Source: Hofstenia miamia
Lineage: Eukaryota > Xenacoelomorpha > Acoela
Direction of reading: 5' to 3'
DNA: 64,000 nucleotides
Assembly: GCA_004352715.1 (NCBI GenBank)
Contig: SCFE01000066.1
Coordinates: 1-64,000, forward strand
Shown here: positions 45,536 through 57,124 of the stretch, in pieces
How the letters are laid out: every line of letters begins with the position of its first letter
How positions within the stretch are numbered: the stretch's first letter is position 1
Notes under the pieces: generated by a model
What the model was told of the DNA's origin: nothing
What the model saw: only the letters and a program-made list of their open reading frames with translations
The model's database searches: none
Translations under genes and position numbers: made by a program

Positions 45536-46676
45536 TGCAGCATAATCCAAAGAAAATGCTGCTAATGTGAGAAAGAAAATCACATGATTAGTTGAAACTA
45601 AGATCAAATTATGATTATTTAGAAAAACAATTTAAGTTTAATTATCAGAATTATCTTTGTAAAATGTAACTAAGTAATAACATAGCAAATTAGTACTTGT
45701 CATCAAATTTTGACAAAACAAAGGGGGTGAATTCACTTCCATTATTTTCAGCCATTTTGGCAGATGACATAAATTTGAATTTCAAACAACAAGTACTTTT
45801 TCAAAGTTAACTATAAATAGAGTGTAAATCAGTTTGGAATTTGTTGAAGTAAATTCTTTGAAAATCTTATTCTTAGATTTTATATTGGTTTGATTATTTA
45901 TACACAATGTCAAGCTAAACAGTAAATGCAGTAGTAGTGGTTTGGGCACATATTGGGAGTGACTTAAGGGTCCTNNNNNNNNNNNNNNNNNNNNNNNNNN
46001 NNNNNNNNNNNNNNNNNNNNNNNNNNNNNNNNNNNNNNNNNNNNNNNNNNNNNNNNNNNNNNNNNNNNNNNNNNNNNNNNNNNNNNNNNNNNNNNNNNNN
46101 NNNNNNNNNNNNNNNNNNNNNNNNNNNNNNNNNNNAAAACACAGACAGGGAACACCAAGGCATACAAAGATTATTTAAATGTAAGGTAGGAAGCTGCAAG
46201 TTATTATGTAACCTATTTTAATTAACTTAATTAAAGCCAATAGTTTTCAGTAATGGCTAAAGTGATAATTATTAAGCAGCTAGTGACATTGCAAAGTTGT
46301 GAAATGAATTAAATACACTATACAAATTGAGTTTAATTCAGTTACAATTAGCATTGAGAACTACACTGAGTTAGGATAGGGAACACATAAGAACTTTGTT
46401 GAGCTGAGGTTCAGAGCTAATTACATCAGCTATGGGAACACAAGTGAAATGATGCAGAGATCAGAGTCAGCCAGAGGCCACATATACACCACCCACAGAG
46501 CAGAGCTATGATGGCAGAGTCCCTAAATAGTATTCAGTTATTTCAGTTAAGGGAAGATTAAGAGAAGTATGTGCAATCAATAGCTACCATGAGTACATCC
46601 CTACCTGCAGATGAAGTGAAATAACAGTTTAAAACATTCATTTCACCTACATCAACACTTGGTAGCAGATGCTACA
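45536..46676 (+). repeat. 3' LTR of element 1
   Basis: It starts TGCAGCATAATCC (TGTAGC in other copies) and ends GCAGATGCTACA. A 161-base N gap lies at 45,975-46,135, and a scrap after it (about 46,136-46,169) matches gag near 36,734-36,770. That scrap is another sign of faulty gap filling. Its right half has about 190 bases missing from the 5' LTR. Confidence 0.88.
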
Positions 46677-46841
46677 GTATTGATCAATATTTCTTGTTTT
46701 TGTTAGTTTAAGGATGATCTCCATTTCAGTGGATTCAGTTTCTTTAAGTCGTAAGAACTTCATCTCAAGTAATGTTGTATTTGCTGTCATCATGTGTCAT
46801 AGTTCATTTAGTTATTCTGTAAAGATGTCAAAATATTTCTT

Positions 46842-48860
46842 TTATAACCAAATCATTTTTAATGCTATCATCATCGTCATGTGTGTGTCCATCATGGCAG
46901 AATGGACCAATGATGTTTCAAGCTCATTCTCTTTCATCATAGTTATTACCTCTATCCTCTTTGAAGTATCATAATATTTGTATCCACTTTCCCAGATGTC
47001 TAACCACACAATGTTGTTTATGCCAGCATGTAGTATTATCATTTTAGGCATTGTTTTATTAACAGCCTGTGTGCTTGATTTGTTTGTTCACTGGCTTGTC
47101 ATTTTGAAGAGGTGGTATGGGCTTATCTGGCCTCAATGAATATTTGCTCTGCATTATATCCCCCTATTGCTAGCTTTTTTGCATTTTTGTATGTGGGGTC
47201 TTGTACTATTTTTCAGCTCTCCTTAGATCTTCAGCATACATGTTTTCATCATGTATTGGTAATTTCACTTTGTCTTTTATCTTTCATTTCAGCGTGATCA
47301 TTGGTATTTTCATTGTTGGTGGGAGCATGCATATGAAGAGTTGTGATTATGTTATCTGCTCTATTGCTCTATTTGTTCCCCTAGTTGCATCAGCTTTTGC
47401 CAATCCTATCATTGCTGGATAGTTACATTTCTTTGACATTGTCCTTTCCCAAAATATTTCTATTAGGCCCAATTTAGTTAATCTCTTGATATCTTTTTGT
47501 TTCAGTGATAATTTTGTTGTGATGCACTCAACATCAATCACAATCTTGTTCTTTGGTTTTACAAGTTCATTTAACTCCTTTTCTGTAAATGNNNNNNNNN
47601 NNNNTGTTCCCCTAGTTGCATCAGCTTTTGCCAATCCTATCATTGCTGGATAGTTACATTTCTTTGACATTGTCCTTTCCCAAAATATTTCTATTAGGCC
47701 CAATTTAGTTAATCTCTTGATATCTTTTTGTTTCAGTGATAATTTTGTTGTGATGCACTCAACATCAATCACAATCTTGTTCTTTGGTTTTACAAGTTCA
47801 TTTAACTCCTTTTCTGTAAATGCCTCTATATATATATATATTTCATTATAGATTTTAATAATGACTCCTTCAGGGGTTTGTAATACCTCTCTTTTACAGT
47901 TTCTTTCTGTTGTTGTTCCATTGTTTTTTGGATCAGGATTTTTTTATCACATGTTTTGATCCATTGCATTGCTTGTTCAGGTATCCAAATGTCCACCTTT
48001 TTGATATTAGCCCTGTCTACTGCTCATTGTGTTTTTGGCAACATTTCAATGGTTGATGAGCTGAGTAAAAACTCTTCATCATTGTTGTTTTCATTATGAC
48101 TTCAATAATATTCACAGCTTTGTCCTTATCATCTCTTTTTATTCTCCTCTACTGTTTAAGTATCTTCATGAAAGCATATCATGGATAATTGTTTGTGTAT
48201 TTTTGCATTATTGCATGGAATTTCACATTTACCCTTGTCTCTGTGATTCTTAGCACAACATCTCAAGTGTCTACCCTTCTCTTTATAGTTGTTTCTGTTA
48301 ATAGTCAAGATTGCTTTAAAATTGCTTCAAATGAAAATCAGCTGTAGCACATCAAGTATGTTTACTCATCTTTTCCAAAAATATATGTTTCCAAAGGACA
48401 ATTGTTGAATTTGTTTCCAATTTCTATTGGGAGAGCTTCCCCATCAGCATTTCTTTGTTTGTGAGTCTTGTGAATAACTTTTCATATTGTGCCCTCACTT
48501 TCTTTCTTTTGAATGGAGATATGCTGACATTTAAGTTTGCCACAGCCAGTTTTTTACATTGGGCACAATTAGTGATACTATGATTTCATATTGTTTTTCA
48601 CTAGTGATCTTTGTTCTTGTGTGCCTATTGATTGAAGCATGTATGTTTCCATCTGCTGTGAGGATTATTGCCAGTGATCCAACATGAGGTCTATTTCTAT
48701 TTGCCTGGATATTTTTTGCTGTGTGACAATGTTATCTAATGTAAAAATGTTTTCTGTCCTTTCTGCCATGTCTTCTAGAGTTTCTGGCAGCCTATTATTT
48801 TCTCTGCTACTGACTATGTTCAATTGTAATTTCTCTATGTTTGATGTCATCATCATTTGT
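46842..48860 (-). pseudogene. Element 2 ORF3 pieces
   Basis: Frames at 48,665-48,856, 47,347-47,821 and 46,842-47,051 (all minus) carry in order NIVSSRENNRLPETLEDMAE, then VIDVECITTKLSLKQKDIKR with CNYPAMIGLAKADATRG, then MIILHAGINNIVWLDIWES. The middle block is present twice (47,376-47,591 and 47,605-47,820, apparently identical) around a 13-base N run, which is probably an assembly duplication. The same order as in elements 1 and 3 supports one ancestral ORF. Confidence 0.6.
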
Positions 48861-49747
48861 CAACCATTTTGTTAAGTTCTTTACGTACTCTGTATCCTTT
48901 GAAAATTGTATGATCAATAAGTTCTTGGTTTCTAAATTTACTTGATCAACCTTCATTAGTACATGTCTTCAAATCATCAACTTCTGTCCTTCTTCCAGTG
49001 TAAATTTGTCATTGAAGGCAACATGGACTGAGCTTCTGAAATATATTCAAACATTTTCACATTCATGTGTTTGGGATAATAAATTATAATAATAAATTTG
49101 GGTCACATCAATTAGTAATGGTATATTTGCAACTTTCATCTTAGTATTTGTACACTTAATTGTGATCTCATTGCATGTTTTTGGTGATAAGTTTCCATGT
49201 GCATTTTCTGTATTCAAATGGGGCTATGAAGTACAGATGTAGTACATCTGTTCCTGTTTGTGTCATTTTCTCTGATTGCTCTTTTGATTTTGTTGATGAT
49301 ATTGACTGGATATGGCTAGGCAGTGTGTACTCCTCTATTCAACTATGTTTGTAAGTTTTTATCTCATGAAATATTATCCTGGCTACACTCATGCTCAGTT
49401 GCTATTCCATATCTGAGGCACTGCTTACATCCTGTAACCCATCATCTTTCAGTTTACAAGGGGCAGTCATAAGTTCACTTGTACTCCTGGCTTTAAGATC
49501 CCAGGGTATGTTTTCATCCAACATTAGTATATCAGGACCTTTAAGTTTCCTTCTATACTACAATAGGTGGTTAGTCCACTGGTCTCAGAGCCTTTAAGCT
49601 TGCTCTGCACCACTAGTCTGTGATTCTGCTTGTCCCTACTGTGATCTCTCAAGATTCTTGCCCTCTGGTTCATTGAGTCCTACAGTTCCTGGCCTCTCTG
49701 GGATCCTCCTCTGATTGGTCCAATGATCTTCTCTTCATTGATTTTTC

Positions 49748-50101
49748 TTAAAATAGTACAGTGTTTAAATTATATATAAGGGCTGTAGTGATCTTTTTTG
49801 GCCTCTCTCTGAAGTATTTACAAGGTACAATTTCAGATTTGTTTATTTTATGGTATGCTTGGTCATAAAATTCCTCTTCATCTATGCTATTAATATTGCT
49901 CATCATAAAGTAATTTTGATTTTCATTGTGCATAATATCAAACTGTGCACTGTCATTTAATTGCATATGTTCAATGTCATCTATCACATGCTTTAAATTT
50001 TGAAAGTCTAATGTGAGTCTGTTATTCAAATTGTATTGATTATTTGGTAGTGTTTCTACTACAGTTAAGACACCCACTAAGAGTGATCTTAGCATTTTCA
50101 C
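49748..50101 (-). pseudogene. Element 2 post-integrase block A
   Basis: A 117-residue frame contains NNRLTLDFQNLKHVIDDIEH and MSNINSIDEEEFYDQ, aligned with element 1 at 41,590-41,900. No domain is recognised. Confidence 0.6.
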
Positions 50102-50457
50102 TTGATTTAAATCACTTGCAATTTCTACTGTGTATGCATAAATAAGATCTCCTATTTTATGGAGTCTCCTGTATATGTGTTTATTAAAATTTCTTTATGG
50201 TCTTACTGCTGATCTCTTCATACTTCTACACATCATCTCATGGACTTCCACATCTGGTTCTTCAGTATGTTAATATATTTGTTGTTGTCCATGTCTTTAT
50301 GATAGCTCATATATTGCATTGATAATGGAGTTGAGGCCTCTCTACCAAACATCACTTTAAACAGGATGGTTCCTGTTGTTGTGCCATCATTTTCATTAGT
50401 TTCTTAAACAATTTGCTCTCAAATTGCACTCCTCTGTCAGTAATAAACTTTCCATCT

Positions 50458-51593
50458 TGTAGCATTATCCAAATAAATCTAAGCTGCAAACATTGAACCA
50501 AAATGAGAATAAGATCAAAAAAATGATGATTAGAAATATTGTATTAGATCAATAAGATTAATTGGTATTATGCAACCAAGAAACAATATGTGTCAGAAAT
50601 AAGAGATTAGTATCAGTCAATAATAATACTTTTGGCAAAATGAGAGGGTGAAATCACTTCCATTATTGTTAGCCACCATTTTCACAGATGAAATTTCAAA
50701 TTTGAAATTAACAGGTACTTTTCTAGATTTGCAATAAATAGAAATAAAATCTTGTAAGCAATTGATAAAGAATTTTATATGGAATTCTTATTTTGTTCTG
50801 CTATTATGGTTTGATTATTTAATACAATTGCGAGCTAAATGAATGGTGTTTAGTAGTAGTCTGGATCCATCATCATGATTGATTCTAGGGTCTTTGTGCC
50901 AGACTATGAAAGTGCACTTAGGTTTGGTATAGGGGTTTTTCTCTCATTTAGCTGACTAGCAATCATTCAGTACATGTATTAGAATAACTAAATTCAGAAT
51001 ATGGTTGGATGACCACAACTTAGGTAATATATTACTACTATTTCAGATCCAAATTAGTGACTATAAAGTGACAGATAAAGTGACCAAGCATGTACTAATT
51101 AATAAATGTATGTCAGGAAGCTGCTAAAAAATTAAGTTAATTAATAAAGCCAATATATTTCAGTAATGGCTTCATGTAATACTTTTTAAGCTGCTAGTAA
51201 CAAGTCTGGTTGCACATTCATGAAACATTTTTACAAAATAGATTCTAAGTTGAATTGTGTCTTGCTTTGAGCATGCACTGAGCTAGGCTAAGGTACACAT
51301 AAGTTGTATTGATGAGCTGAGAGGTGGAAATCAACCAAATGGATCATCAATGAGGTGTTGAAAGTGGATGTGGAGATCAGCTTTGGGCAGATGCCCACTA
51401 CTGATCCTTGGAGAGATTGCTGTATGGCTTTGTCACCTAAACAGTGAAGAGTTAAATCTAGTTATGGTATGCTGACAGAAATATCTAAAAGCTAAACAGT
51501 ATCTAGTTAGTAAATCCCTACTCACAAAGATACAACCAATGTTATAAAGTAGCAAAGGACAAACAGTACTAATGCCTGTTAGAGGATGTTACA
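50458..51593 (+). repeat. 5' LTR of element 3
   Basis: It begins TGTAGCATTATCC and ends GAGGATGTTACA (1,136 bases). The TATA context is mutated here (GCAATAAATAG near 50,730) but intact in the 3' LTR. The putative primer-binding site TGGTGACCATGACAG follows at 51,594. Confidence 0.88.
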
Positions 51594-53480
51594 TGGTGAC
51601 CATGACAGCCAAGAACAACAACCTATGGAAAAGAAGTTCTCTAAATCTGAGTTCATCAAATGTTTCTTCTCAGAAAACAAGAATTTTTTTTCTTCTTTCT
51701 TTGATCAAGAGAACCATCCACAAGTATAACCCATGTACTACAACAAGATCTATAAATGAAAGTGAAAGCTAAGCAACAGGACAACTACATGAAAAACAAA
51801 CTAGTCAACAGAGAGAGCTACCTAAACCCAAACAAAAGCACTTCAACAGGATCCCAGAATTGTGATCAAGAAAGAGTACCACTACAAACCTAAAAGAACA
51901 CATGACAAAAGGTAAGAAAGGCAGTGCAAAGAAAACAGCAACCAAGGCAGTAACCCCTAGAACAATGCAATCACCATGATACTCTGGTGAAAATTCATCC
52001 CCTGGCACAGAACTACAGTCTTTCAATTCACCCAAAGAGACAAACCCCCAACAGATAATTGATATGCTGAGAAAGAGCCAAGAAAATGAAGTGCTTCTAA
52101 AAATGAAATCAAACAATTAACAAGCAAATTCAAACAGATGGAAAAACAAAATGAAACCATCTTGAGTGAAATCAAGTTAAACATGGAGATGCTACTAGAT
52201 AAACAAAGTGAATTATTTCAAAACAAGATCAAACTCCTCACACACCAATTATTAGAGTCCAACAAAAGATTCTTAGAACAGAACCAACAATGGCAGGAAA
52301 AAAAATCTGCAAATGGAAAGAACAAATAGACAGTTAATAGAGGATAATGATTTACAAGCAGGAAAACTGGAGCAACTAAAGGACAAATTAAGATTGCTGC
52401 AGTTGACAGAGGAAGAGAACAGGGGTAACATATGAACCCATGAAATAGAATTTCATTCAAGGAAAGAGAGCAAGTTGCAAGCACCACACATGCTGGCCAG
52501 CAAAGAGGTGATATATGAAGAATCTGATGAAGACTCAGATGCTGAGAAACAAAAAATCATAAATGAAATTACAAAGGCAGTAACTACACAACTGCAAGAG
52601 GAAGACACAATGAAGAGTCACAAAAAACCCAAGTATGAAAACTCAATTCTACCACAACTAACAACCAGTGATACTATACCTTGCAAGGCAACATTACCCA
52701 AGTTCACTTGAAGAGTAGATGGCTACAACCCAACATTCATTGAATGGCTACAAATGTTCAAATTGACAATGGTAGAACACAAAGTGAGCCAGCAAGCAGC
52801 AGCAAGACTCCCACTATATTTGACAGGTGCAGCTTCCCAGCATTATGTGCTGTTGGATGTGGAAATGAAGAGGAATTATGAACTACTACTTATTGGAGAT
52901 TTCATAAATTACTATGAAAACAAAAGCTTCAAAAACCAGTTTCAAATTATACTAAATGCAATGAAAATGAAAAAAACAGATGATATTTGAAATTACATTC
53001 AACAAGTTGAACAACTACTAATGCTGAGCTCAAGAGAAAATAGATATTCCAAGTATGATCTGTTCTCACATATCTGCAAATGAATGCCTGAGAGCATCAG
53101 GACATAGTTTGAATTAAAATGCAATGTAGACAACAAGCTACAAAGAATGATCTGAAAAGCAGTCAATATATAGGCAACCATTGAGAATAATGCATGAATG
53201 TACAAAAAAGCTGCATGGCACAGAGAGGGACCAATAAGGAGAAACAACCTCAAACCATGCCTCTCCAACAAAACTTATAATGAAAAATAACTGGGAAGAA
53301 TCATAAAAGTTAAAGGGAAAGATGGGAAGGTAAGAGAGAAAGATGTAAAGTGTTATGGCTGTAGACAGAAGGGCCACAATAAACCTGATTGCACAAAACA
53401 AATAAATGTAATTGGAGATGAAGAAGCATACTATGACAAAGAAGATGTACTGCAAACAGAAGACGAAATGGACTAAGCAT
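51594..53480 (+). pseudogene. gag: Element 3 gag
   Basis: The pieces match element 1 in order: a coiled-coil part (52,138-52,329, NETILSEIKLNMEMLLDKQS), a frame at 52,475-52,711 ending KATLPKFT then TGA, the gag core at 52,754-52,990 (LPLYLTGAASQHYVLLDVE), and one CCHC knuckle at 53,351-53,392 (CYGCRQKGHNKPDC) with an acidic tail. Many in-frame TGA codons lie where element 1 has arginine or glycine codons. One TGA (DDI/NYIQQ) is shared. Confidence 0.8.
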
Positions 53481-53520
53481 TGCCAATTGACGAGGAGTTT
53501 GAAAACTAATCAGAGCACCA

Positions 53521-54748
53521 TGTGGCATAATCCATGAAATAGCCATGTGTTGCCAAAGTGAGAGATGGACGTAACTAAGACTAAAAAGTAATAATGATTA
53601 AATTGTAAACACATGGTTATGATTGATTATTTGTTTTGTAAATTGTTTTATGCAGTTTTATATTTAAAATTAACTTGACAGTATTTTGGCAAAAACAAAA
53701 TGCCCAAACAGCATACACTAATTAATGCTGACAATGTGTAATTTAAAGCAGAACTAAAATGCAAGGGAAAATTGTAAACAAGCTTTGATCAAACAGTTAC
53801 TAGTTGAGTATTTGATTATTTACTGAAATGTGTGATAAATATACAACAAATGTTAGAATGGTTGATGAATGAATTTAGTTTGGATTTACTTCTTTCTTTA
53901 TTGTCAGGTTATTTAATATTTTCATGGAAAGCTAAATGTTCAAGCACTAGAGTAATTGTACGGTGGTCCCTGAATACATTTAAAGGAATTCTGGAGCAGC
54001 CTCACAATCAGCTATTCAATGGTGGTGAGGGTGGTAGCTGTAGATTCCTCGATGTGCTTTTAGGTTAGGGATTTTTCTCTGTTGTAGCTTTCCTATTACT
54101 CATTGCTTGCCAATTATTATGATTATATTTACATTGCTCTACATGATTGTTATTTCATTATTGGATTCAAGTTGCTTATTGTTTTATATCATAGTTGACC
54201 ATTGGCCGAATTATGCATTTACTTTCTTGCAGGCTGCATTGATTGTTCACATGTACGAAGGGCTAGCATGTATTGTTATATCTGTAGGGCTATTATATGT
54301 AAGGCTCAATAACAAGCTAAAGCATTGCGGTTGCATTATTTCCTTATATTTACATAATCATAATAACAAGAACAATCAGTGCACTAAATTAGTAAGTTGT
54401 AACACACACATGATCACTGAGTTAACCATCCACACACTGATTCAGTTAATGGTTTCCACTGCGGAGTTCAAGTAAAAGCTGGAGCTGTTGCTGCTAAAGA
54501 GATCTCTGGAATCGCATGGCACTGCTTTGGGTTTCGACCCTGTCTTCCATCTACCACTCTCAATCTAAATAAGTTGTTGTTAGTTAAGCATTCAGGAATG
54601 CTAATGTATATTAATTTAACTTAATTAGCTAAACACTCAACTAAAATGAGAGAATTAGGAATCTGTCATACTTAATCATCACATATACTGTGAAATGTAA
54701 TAAGTTACTCTTGATTAATTGCAAAATTGGGATTTGCAAGATTCTACA
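53521..54748 (+). repeat. Element 4 left LTR
   Basis: It opens TGTGGCATAATCC and closes AGATTCTACA, 1,228 bases, sharing the TG...CTACA ends of the other families here. Open frames in it (53,832-54,068; 54,107-54,475) also appear in the right LTR and are LTR sequence rather than genes. Confidence 0.7.
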
Positions 54749-54951
54749 CTAAGCAATCAAACAAAGATCAATTATTAAATAAACAACTAAACATGATAGC
54801 ATAGAACTTATTTTAAGATCATGCAATATTAGACTAAATAATGTTTGGTCTACTGTAAATACATTTAGCTTTTACTGCATATTTGTACTGGTGATGTTTT
54901 CAATAAATGAAACCAGTATATCTCGTTTATAACATCTATCTAGAATATGAA

Positions 54952-55346
54952 TGTAGCATCATCCAAAAGATAAAACAGAAATAAGCTGCAAAACGTCGCA
55001 GAAGAACTAAGATTGAAAAAGAAGTGATTAAAAAATATTATGATTAAATCAAGTGTTTTTATTTCAGTTTGATTTTGTATATTGCAACCAAGAAAATATC
55101 ATGTGTCGAAAAAGAGATAATTGTATCTGTCAATAAAACATTTTCGACAAATTGTTGCTTACATTATTTTTGGCCGCCATCTTGGCAGACGTTTAAATTT
55201 AAATCAACAGGTACTTCTCTTCAAGTTACTATAAATACAATTAAAACTATTGTAAGCATTGATAAAGAATTTTACTTCAAATTCTATTTATTTCATCTTA
55301 TTAACGGTTTTATTATTAATACAATGTTGAGCTAATCGAGCAGTGT
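54952..55346 (+). repeat. Partial LTR of a further family
   Basis: It begins TGTAGCATCATCC and contains TATAAATA at 55,230-55,237 and GGTACTTCTCTTCAAGTTAC, parallel to the U3 layout of the other LTRs. It is cut at the N at 55,347, so its end is unknown. Confidence 0.6.
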
Positions 55347-55347
55347 N

Positions 55348-56253
55348 AATGGTTGATGAATGAATTTAGTTTGGATTTACTTCTTTCTTTATTGTCAAGT
55401 TATTTAATATTTTCATGGAAAGCTAAATGTTTAAGCACTAGAGCAATCCTACGGTGGTCCCCAAATACATTTAAAGGAATTCTGGATCAACCTCACAAAC
55501 AGCTATTCAATAGTGGTGAGGGTGGTAGCTGTAGATTCCTTGATGTGCTTTTAGGTTATAAATAGGGATAGGGATTTTTCTCTGTTGTAGCTTTCCTATT
55601 ACTCGTTGCTTGCCAATTATTATGATTATATTTATATTGCTCTACATGTTTGTTATTTCATTATTGGATGCAAGTTGCTTATTGTTTTATATTGTAGTTG
55701 ACTGTTGGCCGAATTATGCATTTACTTTCTTGCAGGCTGCATTGATTGTTCACATGTACAAAAGGCTAGCATGTATTATTATATCTGTAGGGCTATTATA
55801 TGTAAGGCTCAATAACAAGCTAAAGCATTGTGGTTGCATTATTTCCTTATATTTACATAATCATAATAACAAGAACAATCAATGCACTAAATTGGTAAGT
55901 TGTAACACACACACATGATCACTGAGTTAACCATCCACACACTGATTCAGTTAATGGTTTCTACTGCAGAGTTCAAGTAAAAGCTGGAGCTGTTGCTGCT
56001 GAAGAGGTCTATGGAATGACATGACATCACTTTGGATTTCTACCCTGTCTTCCATCTACCACTTTTGATCTAAAGAAGTTGTTGTTAGTTAAGCATTCAG
56101 GAATGCTAATATATATTAATTTAAGTTAATTAGCTAAACACTCAACTAGAAAGAGAGAATGAGGAATCTGCCATACTTAATCATCACATATACTGTGAAA
56201 AGTAATAAGTTACTCTTGAATAATTGTGAAATTGGGATTGGCCAGATTCTACA
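55348..56253 (+). repeat. Element 4 right LTR (5' truncated)
   Basis: It aligns with 53,859-54,748 with several per cent of differences, for example CCAAATACAT for TGAATACAT. It is therefore a real second copy rather than an assembly echo, although its left edge is an N. Confidence 0.7.
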
Positions 56254-56257
56254 GCCA

Positions 56258-56830
56258 ACTCATAAAAACTGTGCATCAATAATGATCCTGACAAATCTCA
56301 ATATAATAAATATGATAATGATAGCAATCAATGGAGTGATGACTAAAGCAACAATCAACACTGGAGCAGAAACATTGATCATCACTGACAAATGTGCTAC
56401 AAAGCTAGGGTTTAAGCAGGAAGATTTGAATAGTTGCAATAAAAGATTAATTAACCATCAGGAGAATATATCAACACAAAATGAATGATAAACCCAGTAC
56501 AGATGAGAATTGTTAATACAAAATTCAAACAGTCATTGGTGGTAGTAGACACACATAATTTGTTGCCATACAAAGTCATCTTAGGTGATGATTTTTTGAC
56601 AAAAAATGGATGTGTCATCAACTATGTGAACAGAATCATAAAGGTGAGAGAGGAAAAAATGGAAATCAAAGAGGAACAAGGGAAACAGAAAACAATTACA
56701 TTTGCAGGAAGACATCCATTTACAGCCACATCAATGGAAGATGTATATGATAGAAATGGAAGACGCAATAACAGCCAACATAATGCTATACAATAACAAA
56801 GGCATTAACACCAAAAGATTATCAATGCTG
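56258..56830 (+). pseudogene. Element 3 aspartic protease
   Basis: It reads NGVMTKATINTGAETLIITD, with NTG where the catalytic DTG is expected, so it should be inactive. KFKQSLVVVDTHNLLPYKVI and LGDDFLTKNGC follow. It is split into two frames at 56,488. It begins where element 4 was inserted. Confidence 0.75.
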
Positions 56831-57124
56831 TCTAGCATCTGTACAGTCAAGCATGGGAAGGGAAGAATACCAATCCTCAATGCTATGAATCAGAACATTA
56901 ATTTAAATAAATCTCAAGTAAGAAGATACAGGAAGTACATCAAATCTAATATCAGACTCATCTGGAAGGCGATAGGAGACAATGATGGAGCAAGTAATTT
57001 GCATGGTTGATTCAAGGACTTGCAAATGAAAGCAGATAGTATTCCACATGCCTGACTCAAGGGCAAGTGGACAAACATCATCAAAGTTGTGAGTACTCCC
57101 AAAGGCTAAATCAAGGGCATAGGG

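Larger units (their letters stand above)
33514..46676 (+). mobile_element. Element 1: Ty3-like LTR retrotransposon
   Basis: Both LTRs end in TG...CTACA, and the whole is flanked by a 4-base duplication GTAT (33,510-33,513 and 46,677-46,680). It sits inside element 2. The internal order is primer-binding site, gag with CCHC knuckle, protease, reverse transcriptase, RNase H, integrase, then about 4 kb of unrecognised coding sequence, polypurine tract, 3' LTR. The pol order with integrase last is that of Ty3/gypsy. Two segments are duplicated or misplaced next to Ns (34,012-34,350; 39,795-40,778), so the true length is probably about 11.5-12 kb. Stops and frameshifts throughout make it defective. 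CpG is very scarce within it. Confidence 0.9.
46681..50457 (-). mobile_element. Element 2 body (minus strand), split by elements 1 and 3
   Basis: Reading leftward from 50,457: an integrase end (ITDRGVQFESKLFKKL), the post-core block MFGREASTPLSMQYMSY at about 50,350-50,310, block A (50,101-49,748), and ORF3 in pieces down to 46,681. The reading continues at 33,509. The upstream part (gag, protease, RT, 5' LTR) is not in the window. It is older than elements 1 and 3, which interrupt it. Many stops and frameshifts. Confidence 0.8.
53521..56253 (+). mobile_element. Element 4: LTR element inserted in element 3
   Basis: Two diverged LTRs (53,521-54,748 and 55,348-56,253) are flanked by ACCA (53,517-53,520) and GCCA (56,254-56,257). 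Removing the insert and one tetramer joins CAGAGCACCA to ACTCATAAAAACTG, in line with element 1 (CAGAGTGCCAACTC). The interior is only about 600 bases, contains part of a third LTR and is cut by an N at 55,347, so the internal region is missing or was never assembled. Confidence 0.7.

Noticed and set aside
53832-54475. Membrane-like ORFs (for example 54,107-54,475) as possible envelope genes
   Set aside because: They lie within the element-4 LTR and recur in its second LTR copy. Apparent hydrophobicity comes from T-rich noncoding sequence.
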